Positions 45,101-56,400 of a stretch of DNA of 64,000 nt are shown one piece after another. A program made the position numbers and the translations under genes. Every line of letters starts with the position of its first letter. Position 1 is the stretch's first letter. Source of the stretch: Aquila chrysaetos chrysaetos. Its lineage: Eukaryota > Chordata > Aves > Accipitriformes > Accipitridae. The stretch lies in assembly GCF_900496995.4 (NCBI RefSeq), contig NC_044006.1, positions 32,859,120 through 32,923,119 on the forward strand, written 5' to 3'. A model generated the notes under the pieces. That model was not told where the DNA came from, did no database searches, and saw only the letters and a list, made by a program, of their open reading frames with translations.

Positions 45101-48100
45101 TACGGCGGTTGCTGTGGTAGATGGAGTTCAATTAGTTGATGTGTTGCAACCGTGATTTTCGGGCTCCTGCTGCCTCGCACCTTGAGCAGGAGGAGGGTTG
45201 GGAGCCATCAGCCTGGGTGCAGTTTCCCTACTGATCTGTTTGCACTTGTAGAGCAGCAAATTAAAAGCAAACCTCCAGGGCCAGAGGTTTGTCTTCCAAG
45301 GTGTTTATACGAAAAGTGGTCACCAGCTGAATTCCTCCTGGTTTGTCATTCATGCTGCTAATTCCTCTATGCCTGGTTTTACCCATAGAAAATATAAAGT
45401 ATCATTCTTCCCAGTCCCTGGCTAGATTGGTTTTCTCCCTAGGGGGGTGTATGACATGTCCAGGAGAAGTTATCAAGCGGTGATAACCTGCACAGGTAGT
45501 TTGGCCATGTTTTCATGCCCTTCTGAAGGCAATTCAGTTTGCTTTCTCATGTACCTAGACCCTTGCTCAGCAAATTAAAATGTGACTTGGTGCACTTAGT
45601 TCCTCATGTTGGACCACTGGTCGGAGGCTGGAAAGGATCTGGTAGTGAACTATGCTTAAGAGAGGAACCAGGGCCAAATATCCATTTTGCATGGGTAACT
45701 CTTCCCAACACTTGACGGGAGGAGTGTGATACCTCTGAAATATGGAGCTCACGTTTCTTTCTGCTGCTTTGCCTTTGACTTAGACATGAGGGGACTTTCT
45801 TCCAGTCTGCATAAGTGGGATTATCTCTTCTAATGTCAGACACCCAGAGGACAGTACTGGTTACCTGAGACCACAAAACAGTGGAGGAATCTGCTCTTTC
45901 AAGATATGATTCCTCAGGATCTGGCACCTTTGCTAAAATTGAGAGCCAACGCAAGATCATCATGCTCTGGCTTTTTGACACGGACACGATTGTAATCCAC
46001 AATGCAGCACACTAATGCCTCCAAGGTGTGTTCAATACAGCAAGACAGACCTAACATATTTTTAACAAAAGCTTTTTAACTACTCTTTGGGAAATGCTGA
46101 TGAATTATCAGGAGGAAAACTACTCAGCTGGGTGTTCTTAGAAGGTGCAGAGCAGCTCCCAAGAAGGGTGGCAGATGAGCCTTGCTGAGCTGTTCAAAGT
46201 CAACTGGAGTTAAAAAATGAACGCTACATAGCAGAAAGTAAAAGAATGATGACAGTGGGTCAGATCTGGTGTGACTCCTCATCCTAAACCTCCTTCTAGC
46301 AACAACGAGTAGCAGATGTTCAAGGAAAGATGAGAAACAGGGTAAATGCAAAGTGATCCTCTCCTTATATGTCCTCCCAGCTTTAGACACACAGTGGTTT
46401 TGACAAATCTGTAAATCCCAGGGAAAAATCCTATCTGAGATCTTTTTCAATTCTTTTTTCTGTGGTGCATGACTATGGGATTTTTGTCCTGAATCCACAT
46501 GAGCTCATTCAGCCACTAAACAGGCTTTTCAGAAAGATGGCATTATCGCAATAGCCAGATCTTCTCCGTGGCTTTCCACATGACTGCTGTGGAAGGGCAG
46601 CCTGCCAGGCTCTCTAAATCCAGCCAGGAAGCCTACCGAATACCACTCAACACGTCACGTCAACTCCAGTTTCCTAGTGGTTACATTAATGGTTGCAACT
46701 CTGACCACAGGGGGAATGGTGCATACTCCTCTGCGGCATGAAAGCAAGGCCACAGCGCTGTGTTGCTCGGTCCTCCAGGGCTAAAGGGCCATTAAGGTCT
46801 GCCGGGACTGCTGTAGATTTCTCTGCAGCTTGGTGAAACATCCCAAAGGTTTTGTGGAGAAGGGAAACACCTAAAAACACAGGGCAGAACATTTTGTCTG
46901 CACAGGGGGCTCTACCCGTGGTCTGGTGGACGGGTTTTGAATAAGACGGGCTCCTGGGAGCCAGTTAATGTCCACCCCAGACACAGAGTGGGGAGGACCC
47001 TTTTGCAAAATGCTCCATTCTGGCCCCAGGTTTTGCACGGCAGAGGACAGGGCGGGTTGTGAGTCATAACCCCAAGGAGCTCCTGTCCCCATGCCCCCAG
47101 GGCATCCCGGGGCGCACCCCCAGGCATCAGCTGTCTCCAGATGCTTGGAGAGGCAGCAGGGCTGCGGATCAAGGAGAGGACGTGGCCACCCCGAGGGGCA
47201 GTCCCAGGCTGTAACCCACACCGGAGACCGCCCGCTCGCTTCCACGGACTGAGCTGGTAGTAGGAGAGAAAGGGAAAACTTGGGGCAGCCTAATCCAGCA
47301 TTAAAGTCCTTGCTAAGTCTCTCCTTCCTGAGGACACCTGAGCCATGGGACTGGCGCGTGGGGGCTGGCGGCTGCCATCCCAGTTGGCTTGAGCAGCTGC
47401 AGCCGTCTGCAGTACTTGTCTCCAGCAAGGTATGGTTTCTGCAGGATGGATGCCCCAGGGTTGGATTTCTGCTCCTCAGGAGTCACCCTAGACCTGGGGA
47501 GGGAGGGAGGGATGCAGCTTTCTGGACAAAAGGAGAGAGGGCATTTCACATCAACATCTCTGGTGCCAGGTGGGAGATGCTAAACCTCTGTGTCTCTCCA
47601 GCAGAGTTGCTTGGGAGGAGGGAGAAGTGGTTGCACGGAGCAGAGCTCTCCCCCTACCCCAGTAGTTCGACCTGCTGGGGCCCAGGAGAAACATGGATGC
47701 TGCATGGAAAATCCTGCAAAGGGCAGGTGGAGAGAAGGCAGAGAAGTCCTATCCCATGGGGGGAATAAGGCAGATCATGTTGTAAGCAGTTCATCTAGAC
47801 ATTTTATCCCCAGCTGCCACCAACAACAAAAGAAATTGTTGAGTCTGTGAAAAGGTGAGATGAAAAAACTCTAAGTGGTTCTTAAATGTATGCTTATAAA
47901 GTAGCAATGATCTGCAAATTGTGGCTTTCCAGCTTAGGATCTTTATAATGTGGCAATCCACACAGCCAGATCCAAACTAACAGAAATATAAACTGACCTG
48001 AAAAAAATTCAGTCAAACCGATGCAAAATCTAAAAAAGAGAAAAGATTTAAGAATAACGTGTTTCACATTTCCCTGTCCTCTTGGGTTGTTAGACCCACT

Positions 48101-48560
48101 GAGGCTGCAGCAACTTTCAAAATGCATAAACAAATCAAAGAACTAAAAATAACACCAATGATTAACTCATCCAGATGTATAGTCACAAGTGATGCTTACT
48201 TTTAAAATAAAAGGATCAAGATTGAATTTTTAAAATCCTTGCTACGTTATTTAAGTACACCATAGACTGCAGAGAGTATACATACCTATATCCTTCATCG
48301 ACTTTGCTTTCTACCCTTCACAGTGATTCCTTATTTTCTGCTGCTTTGAGAATGAAATCAGCCTGGCCAGAGAAGATTCCTGGTTGTTCTGCCCTCACAC
48401 AAAGCGGCTGGGCCAGTCTTCACCAGGGCATGAACGTCCATCTAGGGGCTCTCATTAGCCCAAGGGGCAGGGGGTGAGGTCCAGCCCGGAGGACTCTGGC
48501 ACAGGGCAAGGAAGGTGAGCAGGGCATGGGAGTGACTCCCACGAGTTTCGGTACTGACTC
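42181..48560. other. Intergenic sequence
   Basis: Mixed composition. Apart from the inverted repeats at 43013-43050 and a short CAG run near 44543, I see nothing to annotate. None of the open frames resembles a known protein. Confidence 0.5.
43013..43050. repeat. Overlapping inverted repeats
   Basis: ATCATTCTGAA (43013-43023) pairs perfectly with TTCAGAATGAT (43032-43042). Overlapping it, AAAGGGTAT (43022-43030) pairs with ATACCCCTTT (43041-43050) with one bulge. The two stems share bases and could not form together. They lie beside a very AT-rich stretch (about 42905-42975). Confidence 0.7.
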
Positions 48561-48569
48561 AACTGCAGG

Positions 48570-48700
48570 ATTGCTGAGTGCCCTCGGAGAGGTCCTGGGC
48601 CAAGTCCTGGGCCACAGTCCCACATCTGTAAAATGGGGATAATGTTTTCAAAGCTTACATGGCTTTCGGGAGGGTCGTGACTATTAATGGTCATGAAAAG
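48570..48700 (+). mobile_element. MIR-type core-SINE remnant
   Basis: Contains CCCACATCTGTAAAATGGGG and then ATAATG at about 48620-48645, the most recognisable part of the MIR 3' half, preceded by a degraded GGTCCTGGGCCAAGTCCTGG and followed by GGTCGTGA-type sequence. Borders are approximate. MIR is ancient in amniotes, so only small remnants are expected in birds. Confidence 0.6.
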
Positions 48701-51700
48701 CTCCACCATGGCAGAGATGTGGCCCTTATAAGGGCTGCTGCTCTCTCTTGAGAGAAAAGGCTTAATTCAAATCAGCTGTCCCCACTGATATTAAAATTGT
48801 TATCACCGTTCGTCTTTTGGCTGTCAGTGCAATCTTTCTCCTTTTAGAACTAAAACTGCATTTTAAAGCTTTAAACTGCAATTTGACCTCCACAGCTTGG
48901 CCAGATTCCTTGAAAATAGGGGTTGGACCTTGCTTTTGATTTTCTTCTCACACTCCTGGCCACAACTGTGCTTGAAAACATAAATACCAGCCATCAGCAT
49001 TCAAATAAAAATGACTCTGGAGTCCGAGGAAAAATGGTCCCATTATTTGGAAGCCATACTACAAACTGCTTGCTACCCTCCTTCAGAGCGATAAAACACG
49101 GATAGCTTTAGTGAAGAAGTAAAATTAGTTCCTGAGTTTCTGACCTGAGTTTCCTACCCCTGACTGCTATTCCAGACTGCAGTTTAATTCAGCTGTTTAT
49201 GTGAAGATGCCCTATTGGGATAAGGCAGTGAATCTAGCCAATGTTGTGGAGATGAATGCATTTATTCTTCTTGAAATAAAAATGGTGTCATGGGATCTTT
49301 CATGCCTCCCCACAGACAGAAGCTTGATTTAAAATGTCATCTGAGGGATCACATCACTAGAAGCACATATTACTTCCTAGCTCGGTGCAAGGGTGTTGAC
49401 AGAAAGCAATAAAGTGTCCTCAGCCATGACATGCAGTTAGACGTTGTGCTCCAAAGTGCGGCTCGGCACCTGTGCCACGGCAAGGGACAACCGGACTCTT
49501 CGGTCTCTGGACCATGGTGGCAGGATTACACCCCTTTGCTGGAGATATTTTTCTATTCAATTTGGTATAAGTATGGCTTTGTAAAGAGCTAATGAACTTG
49601 AAACATCCCTGCTGCAGCATTTACTCAGCTCAGCTTTTGGCAGTGTAGTTTATTTTTCCCCATCCACACCACTATTTTCAGACATAGTTAGTACCAGTAT
49701 TTCAAGCGTAAAGACCCTTGCTAAGCAGGAACTTCCCCTTAATTTATCTATTTAAACCATCCCTTGAAATGTGTTTGCTTGATGGTGTCAGCAACCTCCA
49801 GCTGACATCACTGGACATCACGGACCCCCATCACACCCCTGAGGAGGGCTGGAGCCTGGGGCACCAGGAAACAAAGGTGGCTGCTCCTGTCATCAACTGG
49901 GAAAGATGGAGCAGCAGGCACCACCACACCTTCATCCAGCCACCGCTGCAGGACCATCTCTCAGTCCAAGCCTCCTGACCCAGCAAAGACCTACAAAATC
50001 TCCAGGTGTCATTTGTTTTTGCCACGGTCCCCAGAGTTTCTCGATGTGGGGAGAGAAGGGAAGCATTTTGTGGTTAAGAAGAAGGTAAAAGAGGGAGCTT
50101 GCAGAGGAGCGAGGCTTTGCTGGCTGGAGTGGGATTGCCCTGAGGAGAGCAGGTTTGTGACGGGCATCGAGACCATGCCCAGAGGTGGAGGGCAGCCCAG
50201 ATGTGGCCCACTTGGAGAAGCACTTTGAGATGAAAAGTGTTGCTGTTAGCAGTTTGTGACTCCCCAGACTTTAGAAAACAGCCAGCCTGGGGGAATGGAG
50301 GGCATTGCGTGGCCAGGTATGCTTGCAGAAGGAGTGAAATTTTCACTGAAGTTGCTAAAACTTGATTTTTGAGCCTGGCTTGGTGTCTTGCCCCTCCCAT
50401 TGTCTGGTGTGTTTAAGAGAGGCAGGCAACAGGCAGTCAGGGCATTGCTTAACAAACACTTGGCCACGAGGAAAAAACTACTTTAGCCAAGACATGGAAA
50501 TCTTGACTGCACTGAGGTTACTACCAGGAGCAGAGCTGTCTCCCCACCACCACCACACAGCATGCTTGGCTTTCTGCCCCAGGAGCCCATGTCCTCCAGA
50601 GCAAATCCCTTCTCTGCTCCTGCATCCATCCCCAATCTCCTTGTGGGAATTTGCTGTGCTGAACAGCAGCTTGGGGCTAATTTTTTGGTATTGGACCTCA
50701 AGGTCAGCTCTGCTCTGTGAAGGCTTCCTCGGGTGTCCTCCAGAGATGTTTTCAAGACAGTAAGTGAGCTGAATAGGTGAATTCTCCTGAAAAAAAAGGA
50801 TGTGTTCTTTGGTGAATTGCTGTCTTTACAATGAAGGCAAGAAGTAAAAAAATAAGCAAATAGGCATATTTGTGAGGCCCTAATCTGAGAGGGAAGAAGT
50901 TGAGCTGATGGGTGAATGACAACTCTGCAAGCGTTTATCATGTGAAAGGGTTTAATGGCATGGCACTAGCTCCTCAGCACATGAAATCTGGTTCGGTTCT
51001 TGCACTGTTCAAATCACTGTGTTGGTAGGCACTGGCCTGCGTCACTGCTGACCATTTCTCCAAGTAGGGAAAACTGCTGGGCAACAAACTCGCATGTTTG
51101 TCTGCAGCCAGGCCAAGGGACACCCGTGATGCCCCTGTGCAGCATTGCTTGGTTCGCAGGAGCGAAAGGGCAGCCTTTCCTCCGGGTCCGGTGCCAGGAA
51201 CAGCTTCTGAACCTGGGCCCAGAAACAACTTCATGTAAAGCGTGCCGGCAGAGGCCGAGGCGGCAGGCTCCCTTCTTGCACTCCTACAACTGCTGCTGCT
51301 GAAACACAACCCTCGTTTTAAATCAGCTGCAGTGAAACGGAAGGCTTTGAGAAAACAAACTCCCTCCAAATATACCCTTAACTTCATTTCCTCTGGTGGC
51401 CCTCCTTCTTTCTGGGCTAGGTTTCTTGGGTCACTTTGTATTTCTTTTTTTTTTTCTTCTTCTTCTAATTTTAATTCTTGTCCCACCAGGGGTTGTTCTT
51501 TCATAGGATCCCAACCATGAATTCTCAGATGGCAGTGAGAGCTGACACGGGGAATTGCCTGTGTTCTCTCTGTTTTTTTCTTTTCTCTTTTTTCTAGTTT
51601 TTAAGCTGAGCTCTAACATATCCCATATTTTATTCATTTAGGAGGATTCTTTTACACCACAAGAAAAGTAGATTGTCTGCCCGGTCTGTAATCATGCTAA

Positions 51701-52630
51701 AAGGATTAAAAACAATAATAAATACAGGGGTTTTTTTCCTAAAATATTTTTTCCACCAAACTCCACTTCTATTGAAATGCGGCCACTTGAGCACCATTTA
51801 TTTATCACATTTCCAAAACCACAGTTGGATCATCCCTATCAACAGCCTCTTCTTACAGACAGCAATGTTCAATGCCCTAAACAGGGGTAGGGTTAAGATC
51901 CACTTGCTCTAGGAGTTGAGCTGGAGTAAAACTGGCAGAGCCTGGCACTGTTTCTGTTGGAGCTGTCTTCTGGATCAGACCCGGAGGAGGAAGGTGAGTG
52001 ACGGGCTGGTTCCTGCTCTCCAGTTTGCTCGCTCCTGGCTGGGCTTGGTGGCCCACGGGTGTCCATGGCTGCGTTGCAGCAGATACTACCCATGCTTGTT
52101 GTGGGCTATGGGGCTGGTTCACATGAGCATGCAGACCATTTCTTGCTAGGCACGATTAATGCGGTCTTTGTTACTCTAAGGTGGTGGACTGTATTATTTT
52201 TGCCAAAAATCTCTTTTTCAGTGCAGTGCTCCCAACCCAGGCACTCTGGCGGGCCCAGCAACTCCACCGAAATGCCACTGGCTGGGATTGGAGTTAAGTC
52301 CGGTAGATTTTCATCTCCTCTTCCATTTCTCTTTTTGGCAGAGAGAGTCGAGGTTTGCCTCATGCAATCTAGCCCTGGAGCACCGCTGTCGCCATCTTGG
52401 GAGGACTACCTCAGGACAAGACTGGCGGGTGAAGAAACCCTGCTCTCCGATGTTTGTAATAGCAAGAGAAAGGTCCCAAAGCGTGTAGCTCCCTTTCTCC
52501 CCACCCCACCACAGCAGCAGCAAGCCCAGACCTTCCCGCCGACTTCCTCGGGCCTCTGCCACTCCTTCGTGTGTGTGTTTCCTATTAAAAAAAAAAAAAA
52601 GCAGTTTACAAGTCCTTCCCAAGGCTGGGA
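48701..52630. other. Intergenic sequence
   Basis: No recognised gene or repeat. A strong-looking splice donor (AAG|GTGAGT) lies near 51994 on the plus strand, about 0.65 kb before the orphan CpG island, but no matching exon could be established. Confidence 0.45.
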
Positions 52631-52639
52631 GTCCAGGGC

Positions 52640-53480
52640 TGGAGACCCACCTCCAGCCCGGCGGTGGCCCCGGCCGTGTCGCGCTCCGCCGCGGAGCCGA
52701 GCCCGGGCAGCGCTGGCGGCCGGTCGCCCTCCTCCGCGGCCCGGGGCCGGGCAGAGGGGAGCATCCCTGTGATGGAGTCACCAGCCGCTGGGTGCCACTC
52801 TTGTCCTGCCGAACCCCGCCGAAACCGCCGCCGAGGAGGGCGGGCGGGAGCCGCCGGCAGCCGGGGCCGCCCGGCCCGGCGGGCTGCGGGAGCTGATCCC
52901 GCCCGGCCGCCCTCCGCCGCCTCAGCAAGGGAACCGGCGAGCGCGGGGAGAGAAGCAGCCCCTCTCCCCGAGGGGGTGCGCAGAGAGGCGGGTGGGTGTT
53001 CCCGCCGGCCCCCCTCCCCGAGGGGGTGCGCAGAGAGGCGGGTGGGTGTTCCCGCCGGCCCCTCTCCCCGAGGGGGTGCGCAGAGAGGCGGGTGGGTGTT
53101 CCCGCCGGCCCCTCTCCCCGAGGGGGTGCGCAGAGAGGCGGGTGGGTGTTCCCGCCGGCCCCCCTCCCCGAGGGGGTGCGCAGAGAGGCGGGTGGGTGTT
53201 CCCGCCGGCCAGCCGGCGACGCGGCGGGCACCCCGCCCGAGAGCATCGCCGGGCTCCCACCTTGCCTTCTCTGTTCGCCCGCCTGATGTCCGCCTCCTAA
53301 ACAAGGCTGTGCACTCTGCCAACCCCTGGTCTCCACTCCGTGATCTCCCAGCCCCGCCGCCGGAGAGAGAAAGGCACAGGGGCTCTGCCCAAAGACCTGC
53401 AGCGGTGGTCGCCGATTTCCCATCGTCTCCCCATCGAAAGTGCAGGCTATGGCGCCGGGCAACGCTGGCCGGGCGTGAGA
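52640..53480. promoter_or_regulatory. Orphan CpG island
   Basis: A sharply bounded, CpG-dense block about 26 kb past the TCAIM stop, with no recognised coding exon. Its centre is the 50-bp tandem array. All six frames are open across the array, so the open frames here are not evidence of a protein. It may be the promoter of an unannotated or non-coding transcript, or a GC-rich repeat expansion. Confidence 0.65.
52961..53210. repeat. 5 x 50-bp GC-rich tandem repeat
   Basis: Five head-to-tail units of exactly 50 bp start at 52961, 53011, 53061, 53111 and 53161. They begin CCTCTCCCCGAGGGGGTGCG or CCCCTCCCCGAGGGGGTGCG and end CCCGCCGGCC. The only difference seen is at unit position 3 (T, C, T, T, C). 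Near identity implies recent expansion or gene conversion. Each unit has several CpGs and no stop in any frame. Confidence 0.97.
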
Positions 53481-56400
53481 GTCAAACCGTGTGCCGAAGC
53501 CCTCTCAGGGTTATGCACGATGCAAAGCCGGAGACCCTCAGACCAAGCTTTTGTGACAGTGCCTAGGTGCTTTACTCCCATCGGATTAAATGAGAGTTTG
53601 ACGCTCAAATACCTTTGCGGATCCGAGTGTTAGATTACACCAATAAAAGGCAAAAGAGCAAGAGAAGTAGGCTAACGCAGGTTTTGAAGCTCTTAATTTG
53701 GCAGCAACGTTTTACGGAGTTCATTTTGTCCCTCTGGTAACGCGAGCTACTGCGTTTTTTTCATGGTTTTTATTGAATGGAATGAACTTTTAGGTGGAAA
53801 ACACTGAATCGAGTAGCATCAGGATAATACTCTAGATTAACATCTTTTCATATTACTTGTGGATGTTTATTTTTAAGCTGGCAAGGAGCAGATGGGCAAC
53901 TATCAACAAACACAGGATAGTGGCAAGAGCAGCTGGAAAATGCATTAGCTCATCTCTATTTAAAAGTACATTATTGGGACTAGAATATCAAAAGTCACTT
54001 AAAAATGGGAAGCAAGTTCTTACTGCAAACATCAGACAAATTTTCCTGGGTTCATCATTGGTAAAGTTCAACAACAGGCTGCACTCATGGACATTTCAAT
54101 CTATTTAGAATACATACACTGACGGTTTCCAAAGAAAAGAAGCATCAGGACATGGGAACGACTCAGTAAGTACAGAGTTCAGATGTAACTTCTACTGAAA
54201 AATTCATTAAGTACCTACCTATCTGTTTGACCACAGACCCATTAATCCCAGAGTGAAAGCTCTTTGCCTCTTGGTGTGGGCTTTCGGAGAGGTCTTTCTT
54301 CTTGGTCCACATGGTCCCCCCACAAAGGAAGCCCCCATCCCACACGTGCCCAGCAGCAATGTCCCTGTGTGACTTTTATATCCACTGGAGATTGATGGAC
54401 CTACATCTCCACCGACTTGTGGCCATTAAGCTCTGAGATACCTTTCTGTGTGGCTGCCAACTATGCTCAGTCACAGGAATTCCTCCTGGAAATGTGTGTA
54501 TTGAGGGGGTGTGGATTGTATGGGATTTTATACGCTGTAGGATTAACCTTTACTCAGTCTGTATGCTGGGGAGGAGAATTTAAGTGATGTGCTGGAAAAT
54601 GTCCCCTGAAGATACTAATCTTTTTCCCTTCTTTCTTATTTCACTTTAAGCCTTCTTCAGGAAATTGCTTGTGGTTTAAAAGCGAGATCTCTGATCTCTG
54701 ATCTACCGGCAAATATATCTCCCAGGGGCCTGAATCTGCATTTCACACAAAAAAACCACTTTAGCCAACTCAGGTGTTTGTCAAAGCACCAGTGTGTAAA
54801 CCAAAGTAAAGAAGAGATGCAGAGAATGGAGAAACATGCTCCTGGGGCCACAGCAGAAGAAAAAGCCTGTCTCTGGGACTCAGCAGGAGCTCTGAAAGCT
54901 GGGATACAGCACTCGTGAAACAGTTTGAACGGCCAAAGAAACAATGACTTACCTGAATGAAAAATTGTTGAAGGTTAGGTATGCCTTTTCTTGAGCAAAA
55001 CTGTATGTTATTGTTTGGGTGGTTTGAATTTCTGAAGGTTGGATTTCCAATGTAGTCCAAATATAGCCTGAGTGGGAGTTTGGCCATTTATCGCCCTGGG
55101 AATATAAATCAGACCACAGACTACCCCCAAACTGCTCGCTCCTGTAGGGTAGTCATGAATGTGAAACAGGTTTACGTGCTTCAAAACTGAGCAGCCAGTA
55201 CTTAGCACAGCAAGCCAAAGAGCATTTATTATCCCAAATCCTGCAATGAGCTGTAAAGATTGCAGTTCTATCCAAAACATATCATTAGGCCTTCTCTTGA
55301 TTTTTGGTAATTAGAATCTTCCCAAATATCTCTGAGCATTTTCATTACTTTGTAAATTTTCCCCAAATAGTTTAGACAAATTATTTTCAGCAGATGGCTT
55401 GTTATGAATAGCTTGTGAATTTTTCACTTTGACATCTGTACTGTGTTTACTGGGTGTTTTAATCAGTTCCTGGGCTGAATGACTGAAATGTTTGCAAGGG
55501 AGGAAAAATGAACACAGGATACTAAATAAGAAACAGTGCATTTCAAGGACAAACATATTCAGCTGACTGTATTCATAAACACTTTCAGAGATTTCCAGCA
55601 ATTGCTGACTACCTTGTGGATGCTGGATGCCATGATGTATGCATGCCTGCAAATCAAACTCATCTTGCTCAGCTGAAAGTGTAATTGTGAACCTCTTCTC
55701 ATTTTTTAGCAGCCATGTTATGTAGTCAGAACTCACTACTAGCAGAATTTTTGCTCCAACGGGTTATATTTTAACCACATGCCCAATCCTGACTGTCTCG
55801 ACACTGATGTGGAGGTATTGTTAAGCAGAGCTGCATGTCCAAACGGGCTGCTTTTATCTCCTTGCTTTGTCTTTCTCAAAATAACATTGGAAGATAAGGT
55901 ACACTCTTTCTTTGATCACTAATCTCCAACTCTTGAATGGTGACCACAAAGGATAAGTATGCATTGAACAGAAGTCCTGATGATCAGCACATGATTACAG
56001 TTTCAAGGAATGGGAAAATTAAAACAGAAAGCAAAAACCCCAAACATGGGGGAGGCTGGAAAGGAGGGAAAAAGGGCCAGGATAAAAAACTTCAAGTATC
56101 TTCAGCAGTGCAAAGCCATAAAACAAACATATGCATTTGCTGATGAGAATTAGCATGTTCTTGCTTTAGTGGTGTCCTCTCCTGCCTAAAGATAGTTTAG
56201 TTAATAAGAAAAACACAGTAATAGGGAGCAAACCATTGGGACAATGATTGTCTCTGTGATATGTTCATATGGCACATGGTACAAAGGTGTCCTAGCACTG
56301 CCATCATGCAAATATTAAATAAAAATAGCACTGCGAGGAGTGGCAGGAGGTTGTGAGACTGCAGCACCAGTGGCAAAGCCATCTGCAGCAGCGCAGGCTG

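Noticed and set aside
52961-53210. Tandem units considered as a CRISPR-like array
   Set aside because: Units are directly adjacent with no unique spacers and the host is a vertebrate. This is a minisatellite.
52311-53566. Open frames of 300-380 codons across the orphan CpG island
   Set aside because: All six frames are open over the 50-bp array, so length says nothing about coding. No recognisable domain.
55311-55736. Minus-strand 141-codon frame
   Set aside because: No known domain, promoter or splice signals nearby, and AT-rich surroundings. Probably chance.
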